Shown one piece after another: positions 22,066 through 31,965 of a stretch of 58,268 nt of DNA. Both the position numbers and the translations under genes were made by a program. The notes beneath the pieces were generated by a model that was not told where the DNA came from, searched no databases, and saw only the letters and a program-made list of their open reading frames with translations. Numbering within the stretch: position 1 is the first letter of the stretch; each line of letters opens with the position of its first letter. The stretch comes from Acrasis kona (taxonomy: Eukaryota > Heterolobosea > Eutetramitea > Acrasida > Acrasidae): the NCBI GenBank assembly GCA_026419775.2, contig JAOPGA020001357.1, forward strand, positions 1 to 58,268, read 5' to 3'.

Positions 22066-23074
22066 TTATTTTTTGAAAGTATGGTATTCGTGTAAAGTTT
22101 CAACGTATTCGTCAGGCATACCAGTGTCATATCTTCTTCCTCTCACTACCACTCCATTCATTCCCTCATTCTCAATGACACCTCTCATTGCATCACGCAA
22201 GTTGAGTTCGTTTTGAGTAAAGTTCTTGGCTGCTAAATTCTTCTCCAAGTAGTTGAATAGTGCGGGCGGTAACAAGTCAATTCCAAAGTAGCACAAAGCC
22301 TTTCTTCCTTCGCCCTTTACTGATAAATTTAGTTTGTTAAGCGAGTCACCATCCAAGAATAGATTATTTTCTTCGGCTACCTTAACGCTCGGCTTCTCGA
22401 TTGTTGTTTCTAACTTGAGCACTATCGATTCGGTGGGAGTGTATGAATCATTGACTTGATCCTTGATCTTGAGTACTCCGTTGTATGGGAGGTTGACTTC
22501 GTCGCAAACGTCGATACTGGTCACACTTAATCCACCGACCTTGTATGCATTAAGAACCTGCTCGACGCACGATTGCCCTTCAATGTTTGAGGTGTAAACA
22601 TGATCGCCTAACATGACTAAGAATGGCTCTTTATCGTCTCCAATAAACTCCTTTGCGCACAAAACAGCATGTCCAAATCCAAGTTGCTCTTTTTGCACGA
22701 CAAAAGTTAGCCTTTTACTTACGTACTCGATTTTTGCGATTTGAGTCTCTAATGCTGGTTTGCGATAAGCTGCGTTGGTTGGTTCATCAAAGTATTGTTT
22801 CATAATTTGACGCTGGCTTTCTTGAAGAACGATGCAGACTCTAATGTCATCTTCGTTTCCATTATTGTACTTTTTTAATGCATCAACAGCATCTTCAATA
22901 ATGATGTGCAAGATGGGTTTGCACAAGCCGTCTTTGTGATCAACAATCGGGAATAAGGCCTTTGGCATAACTTTAGAAGCAGGGAACATGCGAGTACCCC
23001 ATCCAGCAATTGGAATCTATTGCAATGATTATGGTAACATGAGTCGCTTTGCTTACCACAACTTTATTGACCAT
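22066..23074 (-). CDS. GalU-type UTP-glucose-1-phosphate uridylyltransferase
   Basis: Exon 1 is only 18 nt (23074-23057, MVNKVV) and is followed by a 40-nt intron (23056-23017) and exon 2 (23016-22066); 322 aa. The joined N-terminus VIPIAGWGTRMFPASK is the nucleotidyltransferase signature (GxGTRxxPxSK), followed by KALFPIVD, KPILHIIIEDAV, LGFGHAVLCAKEF, LVMLGDHVY, the NLPYNGVLK loop, and a DTGMPDEYVETL C-terminus. It catalyses glucose-1-phosphate + UTP to UDP-glucose + PPi. The size and motif set are of the bacterial GalU class, not the larger eukaryotic UGP2 class. UDP-glucose feeds glucan and glycoprotein synthesis. It shares a 76-bp divergent upstream region with the TIPIN-like gene. Confidence 0.85.
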
Positions 23075-23150
23075 TTTTACGTTTGGGTATTTGGAGGAAT
23101 TTGTTTTGATCAACCTGTTTAATTTTGCTGGACAAACTAGACGTTACATC
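23075..23150. promoter_or_regulatory. Compact divergent promoter, GalU / TIPIN-like
   Basis: Only 76 bp separate the two start codons, so both promoters must lie here or reach into transcribed sequence. No TATA-like or other recognisable core element was assigned. Confidence 0.4.
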
Positions 23151-23960
23151 ATGACGGAATTGATAGAGGATGACTTTATTGACTTGTCTGAAATGTCAGA
23201 GGCACAGAAACAACGGTATTATGATGATTTGAGAGAAGAGGAGGATGCTGAAGAAAGTACGAATTATGATGAACCAAAAAAGAAGTATAGAAGTAGCAGC
23301 AAGAAGGTACCCATGAAGCAAAGATTATTAATGCGTCTTATTGGATTTGATGATAATAACGAAGAAATTGATAAGAACAAACCAGTGCAGGGCATTGACC
23401 AACTTCCAGGAATGTTCGCTGAGGAATGCAAAAGAAATAAACATTGGAAAGAGCCAGGGCAAGAGCACAGAGCGATATCGGATATAATGTGGATGTATCA
23501 AAAATGGATGAAAGCAACCCTTCCAACACTATCCTTTGAGGATGCAATTGAATTTTGTGAGGCTCAATCTAACGCTCGTATCGTCAAAGAGAAAATGTCG
23601 CTCACTCGGTCACTAAAAATGTCCGAAACTTCAATTCCAGAAGCGGACGATGGTCTATTTGATTACTTGCACAGTGAAGACATACAAGAGGTTGATCTTG
23701 AACAAGATTCAAATCAAGACATACAAAAACCGCGGGTCAGAACCCGAAGTTCAGGTTCTAACGATAATAGTGGTGGAGAAGAAGAGCAAATTGTTTTTGA
23801 TTTAACAGATGAAGAGGAGGAAACTTTGCAGCCATCCATGAATTTAGATGAAATGTTTTCTAAAGACAAGAGAAAAAGAATAAAGCCTACATCACAGCCA
23901 GCAAAAAAGAGAAAACTCACTCGTAAGAGAGTTGAGGAGTCCGATGATGATGATAATTAA
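23151..23960 (+). CDS. TIPIN: TIPIN/Swi3/Csm3 family replication fork protection protein
   Basis: The frame is open from 23049, but ATG 23151 (MTELIEDDFIDL) gives a hydrophilic N-terminus, so it is preferred; 269 aa. The Swi3 domain (~75-150) shows GIDQLPGMFAEECKRN, a central WMYQKWMKATLPTLSFEDAIEFCE and a basic end KEKMSLTRSLKM, matching the family order GLPxLR .. Yx.W...LFPk..F.D...... The C-terminal half is acidic and disordered, ending in Lys/Arg (KRIKPTSQPAKKRKLTRKR) for nuclear import. With Timeless it forms the fork protection complex that stabilises stalled forks and mediates checkpoint signalling. Fairly sure of the family. Confidence 0.75.
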   Translation: MTELIEDDFIDLSEMSEAQKQRYYDDLREEEDAEESTNYDEPKKKYRSSSKKVPMKQRLLMRLIGFDDNNEEIDKNKPVQGIDQLPGMFAEECKRNKHWKEPGQEHRAISDIMWMYQKWMKATLPTLSFEDAIEFCEAQSNARIVKEKMSLTRSLKMSETSIPEADDGLFDYLHSEDIQEVDLEQDSNQDIQKPRVRTRSSGSNDNSGGEEEQIVFDLTDEEEETLQPSMNLDEMFSKDKRKRIKPTSQPAKKRKLTRKRVEESDDDDN

Positions 23961-24114
23961 AGTATGTACATAATAAAAGATAATGTTATTGTTTGACACC
24001 AACACATTAAACTGTTTAGGGTCCTTTCGTGTTATTTCCTAATTTTTTAGAGAAATGTGCTCAGGATTAAATTGAGCTCGTTCTATTTTAATTTTTGTAA
24101 AGAGAAACACATGC

Positions 24115-26664
24115 ATGTCCGACAACAAAGGCGGGTCGGAGGCAGACAGCAGTTATTATATCAATACAAAAAGGAAGGACGTACCAAAAACATGGCATTT
24201 ACGAGATCAGATTGCACTATTTGAACAATATGCACCAAACCTTGTAGGAGACAGCGAGAGTTTTGTTGAGGAAAACAAATACATGACATTTACAAGGCCT
24301 CTTCATTTTGATAACAATAAAACTTCTCACTCCACGAAGCAGGATGAAACACAAAAGGTAGATTTAGTACAAAATTGAATGATTAAAAGTAAAAAACAGA
24401 GGTCACAACCTATAATGGACGCTAGCGAAAAAGTTAGAGCAAAGACTGCAAGTTTCAAAACAAGGCCAGCTGTACCAAAATTAACATTTAGTCAGCCGTC
24501 ACAAATAATCGACATTCCAACACCTATGATTTCGCCATTTCGAAAAGAGCGCCTGACAAGTAGAGTGCTTGTACATGTTCCACACATCCCTTTGGAGACC
24601 ATTCAAGAATTCAAACTAAATTCAGTTGGAAGTAGCACACCGCACGTAGAGGAGGAATCAACGTACAGTATAAAACATACTCCTAGGCCGAATGTCACCA
24701 CAGAATCCATCGCTGCTAATAACACTAGTAATATTAGTACACCTCGTAGGTATAAACAAAGAAGCAGCTCCAGCGTAAGCATATTTCTGACGTTCTACAG
24801 CATAACATCAATTAGTCTAATGCAGTCACCGAAGATATGTCTTGGTATATGAACTGGAAGAATTCTGACAAAAAACCGAAAACTGCTGGCGATAAAAGCA
24901 CGGGTTCACTTAGTAGTCGTAGTTCTGTAGATAGCTCACCGAGAGCTCAACTGAGTGGAAGGCTTTACGACAGTTCCATCAAATCTCCACTTAGTGCTAG
25001 AAAGATGCAGGATACAGCACAACAAGAGGAGAAGAGAAGAGCTAGCTATTATTTCTACAATGAGCTAATGGAAATGGATTTCCGTCAGGCTTTTCCAGAA
25101 GAAAAAAGAGAACCCGTAAGTACATCAGCCAGCTCACATACACTCATCATAAATAGCCTACCTACGAAGAACACATTTATCTGGTCAACCTCAAAATTCA
25201 GGAACTCACTCAAATCTTTCGCGAGAAGTTAAGAAAGCAGTATGAGCTAATGACACAAGAGATGCAAATAGAAGAAGCAAACCATAAAAATGAACTCAAC
25301 AATGCAAAAAAGCAATACGAGGCAAAGATGAACGGCTTGTTACAAACATACCAAACATTTAGAACAGACAAATTGGACTTGGCCAAAAACAAACATGAAA
25401 ATGCAGTTATGAAGAGGAGATTTTTGGATATGGACGATAAAATCAAACAACTAGAGATAAAGGACCAAGAGAACAAACAAAAGTATGCGAAGCTATTACG
25501 CGAGAATCGAATCACTACATTCAAATCTATTATCAAGAACATGACAAAGGGAAGAGATGATGAATTCACGAACAGGGATAGAAGTCAAATTGAAAATGAA
25601 CCACAAGTTGTTGGATCGGTTGAATTACAAAAATTCATTCTTGATGAGGATGGCAATATCAACCAAGCAGCTCTCGTGAATATCTTGGCGGTAAATCACG
25701 AGTTGACGGATCAATTAAAAAGAACAAGAGCCACCACTCAACATTTGCACGACAAGGTTTTAATTCTACAGGATACAATAGAATCTCAAAAGAAGAGGAT
25801 ACAAGAAGAATTCAGTTCCGACGACGATGAGATCCCTGCATCCGACGGTAAATTATCATCAATGAATATCGAAACAAGAGCAGGATCGACAGTTGATTCA
25901 CCCATACTTGAATACGGAAAATCTTCCATAAAGAACGATGATGACAATGGAATAGATCTCAATAATTACTCTCTAACAAGCGCCCCACCACCTCCAATGT
26001 CAATACATTTGGCCAATCAAAATCAAAGAATGTCCGAAATTGTATCTCAACCATCATTAACCAGTCCAAGAAGGAGGAAGAAGAGCGTAACCATTACTAG
26101 TAGCGTGTCGTTAGTCGGTCAAGAGGAACCCGACCCGGACGAGAACGTAGATGAAAAGTACAAACAAGTTGCCAGCACCAATAGAAAGATGCAAAAACAA
26201 TTATCATACCTATACGAATGCATCATGAAGGTTCACGAACCCATACAGGAAGTATCCGGTCTTGTTGATAAGATAACTGTAAGTTAAAATCAAAAATCTC
26301 ATTCGCTCACATTACATAGAAAATCATTCTTTGCGGGTATTGTGGAAGTGTGATTATCAACGGTCACATTTTATCTTGCGGACACACTTATTGTGAGAAT
26401 TGTTTACATGCACTGATGGAAGGTGATTTGATGGAATGTGCTACTTGTAAAGTAACAACGCAGGACCAAGCGGTGTGTAACAGAATATTGAACAGCATAT
26501 TAAAGTTATTGGGAAGTTTATTGAGTGATTTAATGTCTGTCGTGGGCATGAGCAACGAAATGTTGATTGAGGTCAAGTCAAATAAATTGATAGAGACCGT
26601 TGTATCTGGTGGTAGGAGGCAATCTATTTGGAGTTTGCCACCTACAACGATTGGTATTTCGTAA
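24115..26664 (+). CDS. Coiled-coil protein with C-terminal RING-type zinc finger
   Basis: Five exons: 24115-24357, 24400-24774, 24816-25115, 25157-26278 and 26320-26664, with four introns of 41-42 nt, all in phase 0; 794 aa. Residues ~1-270 are Ser/Thr/Lys-rich and disordered. From about 280 to 440 there is a long coiled coil (QELTQIFREKLRKQYELMTQ..., EAKMNGLLQTYQTF). A second coil lies near 680. The C-terminus has a RING-like cluster CGYC..SCGHTYCENC..ECATCK. Paired Cys and CGH..C..C spacing suggest a zinc-binding E3-ligase type finger, but the final cysteine pair is compressed. Not assignable to a named family. ATG 24115 (MSDNKGG) is chosen; another ATG four bases earlier is in another frame. 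Confidence 0.75.
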
Positions 26665-26695
26665 TGTATTGTAGTAAATGTGTATTAATTTGTCG

Positions 26696-27094
26696 CTATC
26701 TTTTCTTTTTGGGAGTTGAGATGATTTTGAGTGGTTTGTATTTTCCATAACAAAGGTTTCCAAGTTGCTTCTTACGTATTCTAGCTTCGTGTTTATTATC
26801 TAATGTTGCGTGCTCCAGACAGCAGGATGTGTCCCTATCATGCAAACTTTGAAATCTACAACACCTGAGACACAAAGGATGTTTTCTGCTGCATCTTTTA
26901 TTGGCTCGACAGTTGCAAACTGCGCATGGAACGAAAATATTCCTATTTGTACTTCTTTGTTCTTTGGTCATGTTTAATCCAATTCGTACTCGAACTTGGT
27001 CAACTTCTTTTGTAATGAAATAAATATTAAATTTTGTCAGCCACGGACTGAACAGAATCATGTCATGATCGTATAAAAATACTATTGTGGACAA
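26696..27094 (-). CDS. Small cysteine-cluster (putative zinc-binding) protein
   Basis: 132 aa from the first ATG; internal ATGs (MILFSPWL, MTKEQRS) could be used. The core has regularly spaced Cys/His: VPCAVCNCRANKRCSRKHP, LCLRCCRFQSLHD, TSCCLEH, which could bind one or two zinc ions. The tail is basic (KHEARIRKKQ, STPKKKR). Spacing C-x2-C-x-C .. C .. C-x2-CC .. CC-x2-H is reminiscent of small zinc modules in protist and fungal proteins; I cannot name it. Only 60 bp separates its ATG from that of the secreted protein on the other strand. Confidence 0.6.
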   Translation of the reverse strand: MSTIVFLYDHDMILFSPWLTKFNIYFITKEVDQVRVRIGLNMTKEQRSTNRNIFVPCAVCNCRANKRCSRKHPLCLRCCRFQSLHDRDTSCCLEHATLDNKHEARIRKKQLGNLCYGKYKPLKIISTPKKKR

Positions 27095-27154
27095 TTCAAA
27101 TTCTCCTTATATTCCGTTATCAATGGAATAGCTTCAATTATATGGCGAAACAAA

Positions 27155-28116
27155 ATGAAAGTGACCTTCTTGCTCAGCGTTGTGGCACTGTGTACTGCAA
27201 TCCCACGTTCTCTCATTGAGATGGATATTTACTCTGGAAGAGAAAACCCAAAATGGCACATCCAAGGAGAGCAACGCTCTAACCTAATGAAACTTGGTAA
27301 GTATTCCGGCCAAACTCCAATTTTTATTTGTTAGTCAAGCCGTTTTACGGCGAAGATCGCTTTAGGTGTGATCAGACATCACCAAGACTTGGGTACAAAG
27401 GATTCCGTGTTTTTGATTTAGAGACAGAACAGTGCCTGTATGTCGTGAATCATCCAGAAGCAGAGAACTTTTTATTAAATTCGTTCATTCTCTTCGAAAA
27501 TGCGAACTCTGATGCAGCAAAGTCTGTATACAATCACGTCAAAGAAGTAGTCTCGAAAGGAATTTCAAACCTTCAGCCACTCAATTTTGATCACTCATTC
27601 CATAGAACCAACGATATGATAGGCCCTGACAATGTTACTGAATACAATCCCCAGCGTTGGAACAAGTACGATTACGTACAATACAAGAACAATTGTTACA
27701 ATTATGCGTCAGATTATCGAACAGACACGTTCGCACAACCGGGGGGATCAAAAAGAATGTGGAACGAAAACAAATGCAGTTATTGCTATAAAAATTCAGT
27801 TGTTGACGGACTGACATCTCTAGAATCAAAAACCTGCCCAACTGATCAACCTAGTGTTGGTCATTACGTCGCGTTAGTTGTTTGGCCAGATGTAGACTAT
27901 CATGTAAGAATATTTTTTTTACCAGCTACTAACATTTTGAAGTATTATCGCAAAGACTTGGACGGTAGATGGTCGCACAAACCAGGTCGCACACCTGTGA
28001 TAGACTATGATGCCAGCCACCATAATATTACTGATATTGATAAGGCAGATATCAAACCATATACTGAGATATGTGGCTACCTTATTGCTGTGCCATCAAA
28101 GCTTAAATTGTTTTAA
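27155..28116 (+). CDS. Secreted NCYNYA-type papain-fold protein
   Basis: Exons 27155-27296, 27335-27903 and 27943-28116. The first intron is 38 nt. The second is a stop-free 39-nt intron that would read through in frame: removing it turns DYHVRIFF.. into DYHYYRKDLDGRWSHKPG, the form I expect for the family. The product is 294 aa with signal peptide MKVTFLLSVVALCTAIPRS. Core motifs are KNNCYNYASD (C168), DTFAQPGG, HYVALVVWPDVDYH (H237) and RWSHKPGRTPVID, then CGYLIAVP at the end. Similar motif sets occur in uncharacterised secreted proteins of bacteria and eukaryotes. A Cys then His order suggests a papain-like hydrolase or transferase; that is inference. Confidence 0.75.
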
Positions 28117-28516
28117 ACTACGTGATTAAAAAACTGTCATTTGAATTTATTCAAAGTCGGCGCTTTATATTAAAACAATTCTCTGTACTACTGTGATAGT
28201 GTGCCAAGTTCCAATCGATTTTATATCGCCATGTGTGACAACATGAGCGGCTAGAGGTAGTGGTTAATTTCCTGCTTGTTCATTGAATCATGCTTCAATG
28301 TACTTAATATCCGCGAATTATAAGCCGCTTATTATTGAGTGTTGCGTCATTCGTGAGATAATGTTGAATTCCTTCCGTTTTATTGTATCAGAGATTTCCT
28401 CTAATCTAGAATTAAAAAATATCCACGCGCTATCTGCTAACTGCCACCCTTCCATACACAACAATGTCTTATGAGAGCATGTTCGGTGGTTATAATATTA
28501 TTGTAAAGTACGTCAT
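28117..28516. other. Intergenic, nothing identified
   Basis: 400 bp between the secreted protein and the EF-hand gene. Stops in all frames at short intervals; no RNA gene recognised. Confidence 0.4.
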
Positions 28517-28972
28517 ATGCCAAACGAGAAATTATCAGAGGAACAGATTTATGAATACAAAGAGGCCTTCTCTTTGCTAGACAAGGATAATAGCGGGTTT
28601 GTATCAACAAAGGATTTGGACACCGTCCTACGAGCTATTGGGATGGATTTGACAAGCAGACAAATTCAGGATTTGGTTGATGCCGGCGGGAGTGCAGAAA
28701 GGGGTGGAATAACTTTCCAAGGATTTTTAGATCAATTGGAGAAGCTACACACAAATGAGGAGGTGGAAAATACAATTAGGGAAGCCTTCAAAATATATGA
28801 CCTTGACAAAGATCAACTGCTATCCGCACAAGACATAAAACACGTGTTCAATGCTTTGGGAGAGAGGCTTTCAGAAGAGCAGATTAATGAATTAATTAGA
28901 AAGGTTGATCTGGACAACGACAATAAGATAACTTGCGATGAGTTTGCTATTCTACTTTTGAAGCAAATTTGA
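28517..28972 (+). CDS. Calmodulin-like EF-hand protein
   Basis: Single exon, 151 aa, with the four-EF-hand calmodulin/centrin layout starting KLSEEQIYEYKEAFSLLDKD. EF1 loop DKDNSGFVSTKD is near canonical but has Asp at position 12; EF2 (DAGGSAERGGITFQ) has lost ligands; EF3 DLDKDQLLSAQD has Asp at position 12; EF4 DLDNDNKITCDE is canonical. So it probably binds one to three Ca2+. The linker FLDQLEKLHTNEEVENTIREAFKIYD is calmodulin-like. Distinct from true calmodulin, it may be a light chain or ciliary Ca2+ sensor. Confidence 0.85.
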   Translation: MPNEKLSEEQIYEYKEAFSLLDKDNSGFVSTKDLDTVLRAIGMDLTSRQIQDLVDAGGSAERGGITFQGFLDQLEKLHTNEEVENTIREAFKIYDLDKDQLLSAQDIKHVFNALGERLSEEQINELIRKVDLDNDNKITCDEFAILLLKQI

Positions 28973-29178
28973 AGTAAATATTTAGTACCCAAAATCTTCA
29001 TGTTGTATTATCGTTAATATCCTTGAACTTTCTTTTTCTTTCTACATGGACTAAACCCAAATAAGAGTTAGCGAACGGTATGAGTATTTAAATAACTCCG
29101 GTTTAACCCTTCCCTTTTCACTAACCAACTTTACCCTTCCATTAAGAATACAAAAAACGTGTTTATTTGTTGTTACCC

Positions 29179-30856
29179 ATGAAGTATATCAAATTCTTCT
29201 GGAGGTTCCCGAAGATCACAGTCTTCTTCATTATGGTGGTAGAAATAATGTTATACTTTGACAGAGGAGTTATAGCTGTATGTTTGATAATTAATTGCGA
29301 ACTAAAGTTTGAAAAGTCATTATTACCTCACGTCAAAAGTAATTGGGGACTAAACAGCATAGAGGAGGGAGCAATAGCCAGTGTGTTTACAATTGGATTC
29401 ATGTGCGCGTCGCCCATGTGGGCACATTTCGGACTCCGATATCGTATCAACGTAATAACAGTATTAACAATCAACTAAACAAAGTAGAAAGTAATCGCGT
29501 TGGGTACTTTGATCTTCGCACTTGGAGCCTTCTCGTCAGGATTTTGGTTGAGCATAACAAGAGGGAGGATACAAAAGTGGGCCTATTACCCTTTCGTGAT
29601 ATCACGATTCATGGTCGGTTTCGGAGAATCTGCAATGATTTCACTAGCGTACACCATTGTAGATGAGTTGGCACCTCCAGAATACAAAACATTATACATG
29701 GCCGCGATCATGATGAGCCCGTCGCTAGGCATTGCATCAGGATATGGATTTTGTGGTGTTTTGGTTGATCTAACACGGAACTGGCAAATCATCTTTTACC
29801 TTGAATCTGCTGTTGCACTGACCATGGCATACCTATGTCTGTACACACCATTCCACGGATATAAGAGATTGTTACTAAAACAAGCGAAAGCACCAGCAGT
29901 TGAATTCCCATCGGTAGCACTACCGGACATTACAATGCCACATCAAGAAGAAGCTGTCTCGGAGCTGTCCGAATCCACCTCAATCATTTCACACAAAGTA
30001 TTTACTTGTTTACAACTCATCATTAATTAATAAGGACAAACCAATCATACATTCTGTAACATCTGCCATACCCCCTTTGGTCAAGAATCCAGTGTACTTG
30101 AGCATAGTGGCAGTGTCGGTAATTTATGGTGCAATTGTGGGTGCGCTCACTTTTTGGTGTCCAACGTACCTTCAAGAAAGGTTATCTGTATATGATATAA
30201 GTGAGGCAAATATTAATAAACTGAGCAATTTAGGGTTTGGTGCAATCGTTTTTATAAGCAGTGTGTTTGGGACAGCACTCGGTGCTTTGGTTTTAGACAA
30301 GGTACTTTGTAAATTTGATTACGTGTGTTTTAAAATCAAAATAGAGCGGTGGTGCGGTTGGATGGCGTGGCGTAATGAGGGCCATGTATCAATCGTTCTT
30401 GTACATATCCATTGCACTTCCATTCGGATTTGTAGTATTTATTATAAGGGACGGAGCACTTTTAAATGTATACGGACTGTTCGCTTTATTCTTGATTGCC
30501 ATGTTCTTTGTCTTGTGTATTGCTGCACCGTTCCAAGTTGCATTGAACAAGTAAGAAAGATTCTAATCACTTTGTTTTTTTAACAATTCAGTTGCGTACC
30601 GCCAGAGTTACGTCACTTTGCCAACGCTTATCAAACCTTTTTGTTGCACGCCCTTGGTGATTTCCCTAGTCCCACTATATTTGGGGTAAGTCAATGCTTT
30701 TGAGTCGATTAACATGTCAAGTTCATCAAACAATTCTCTAATATAACTGTCTCGATGCTAGTCATGTGGGGAATGCTTATACCTGGGTTGTGCTTCTTGC
30801 TGTTGGCAGGTACTTTATCTTTATATAACGATAGAAGAAATAAGCCAATAAAATAA
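29179..30856 (+). CDS. Major facilitator superfamily transporter, spinster-like
   Basis: Seven exons: 29179-29277, 29317-29451, 29488-29997, 30035-30301, 30345-30550, 30592-30685 and 30722-30856, with introns of 36-43 nt; 481 aa. The first intron (39 nt, GTATGT..AAAAG) is stop-free and in frame, so it is invisible to ORF callers. MFS features: YFDRGVIA at the end of TM1, GAIASVFTIGFM (TM2), SRFMVGFGESAMISLAYTIVDELAP (TM4, spinster-type GVGEA motif), a central cytosolic loop with acidic/Ser content, then six more hydrophobic helices, CVPPELRHFANAY between late helices. Spinster-like carriers move sphingolipids or lysophospholipids in lysosomal or plasma membranes; the substrate here is unknown. 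Confidence 0.85.
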
Positions 30857-31090
30857 TTTGTTTTTGTATAATTAAAAAGAACAATAAATGTTTGTTGTGA
30901 CGATAATTGTTTGTTTATTTATGAAACATTCCTTCTACTGTGGGAATATCTTGTTGTGGTTAAAAACTCAAAATAAAGCTTTTCCCAAATCTGTATTTAC
31001 AACAAGTGATGCCATGACGGCATCAACATCACTCATGCTACTGTTCAGCGTATAAACAGAGGAAAGAAACAATTAATAAATTAGAAAAGT

Positions 31091-31921
31091 ATGACAGTCT
31101 CACTAACAGTCCCAATAATCACACACCAGTGCATAAAGCAAAATTTGAAGAGATTGTGTGAAGGATCTTATACAGCACACGAAAAGCCTGCGAAGCGTAT
31201 GCGCACAACTACAATCAATCTAACTGATATACCCAGTGAGATTATTCATCACATTGTCAGCTTCATGTCTTTGCCGATAGGGTTTTTAATGTCAATGAGG
31301 TTGGTAAATTCCTTTTTCAATCAAATATATATTGATTCGCACCTATGGATCAACTTGGATATAAATCACATCACGAAGCGCCGTAAAGTATCATTTAACG
31401 AGATTCTGATCTTCCTCAAGTCCAAGCGGAAATACCAAACTTTGTCCCTCCATCTACCAATCTCTATGAATCACATGAACATTAGAAACATGATGAAACT
31501 CGTTCAAGTATGCCCACATTTGGAAGGATTGACAATTAGACCTTGCTTCGGGCGTGGCCTAACAGATCAGTCAGGATATTACATATCAAGGCTCATCAAC
31601 CTCAAAAGACTCTGTATATTCCAACAAGTATTCACAGACAAGACCATAGCATTACTATCGAAACTACCCCTGGAGGTTATAGAGTTCAAGGATTGTTACG
31701 GAGTGGCCTCATCAGGTGCTTCGACCCTAATGAATATAAAAACATTAAAAGAACTGCAAATCATCAACACAATAGCAAATGCCAGGCCATGCGAAGAGGT
31801 TTTGTCTGCAATGATACTTTCAAACAATAAAAAATTAAACAAACTGACCATTAAAGGATTCCCTACGGCGCCATACACTGAGAGATTATTACAAATTTGT
31901 AGCACTGCAATTTTAAAGTAG
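31091..31921 (+). CDS. F-box protein with leucine-rich repeats
   Basis: Single exon, 276 aa. An F-box follows a basic N-terminus: INLTDIPSEIIHHIVSFM .. MSMRLVNSFFNQIYIDSHLW. LRR-like units follow (LEGLTIRPCFGRGLTDQSGYY, LKRLCIFQQVFTDKTIALL, LEVIEFKDCYGVASSGAS, LKELQIINT). Such proteins recruit substrates to SCF ubiquitin ligases through Skp1. The C-terminus is short for an FBXL protein. It converges with the DYRK-like kinase gene, 44 bp between stops. Confidence 0.8.
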   Translation: MTVSLTVPIITHQCIKQNLKRLCEGSYTAHEKPAKRMRTTTINLTDIPSEIIHHIVSFMSLPIGFLMSMRLVNSFFNQIYIDSHLWINLDINHITKRRKVSFNEILIFLKSKRKYQTLSLHLPISMNHMNIRNMMKLVQVCPHLEGLTIRPCFGRGLTDQSGYYISRLINLKRLCIFQQVFTDKTIALLSKLPLEVIEFKDCYGVASSGASTLMNIKTLKELQIINTIANARPCEEVLSAMILSNNKKLNKLTIKGFPTAPYTERLLQICSTAILK

Positions 31922-31965
31922 AAAATGTATTGTACAATAAATTTTACTATTATTTATATTCGTTC

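Noticed and set aside
6400-30900. DONSON and TIPIN in one window as a replication gene cluster
   Set aside because: They are 15 kb apart with unrelated genes between; eukaryotic gene order gives no support for a functional cluster.
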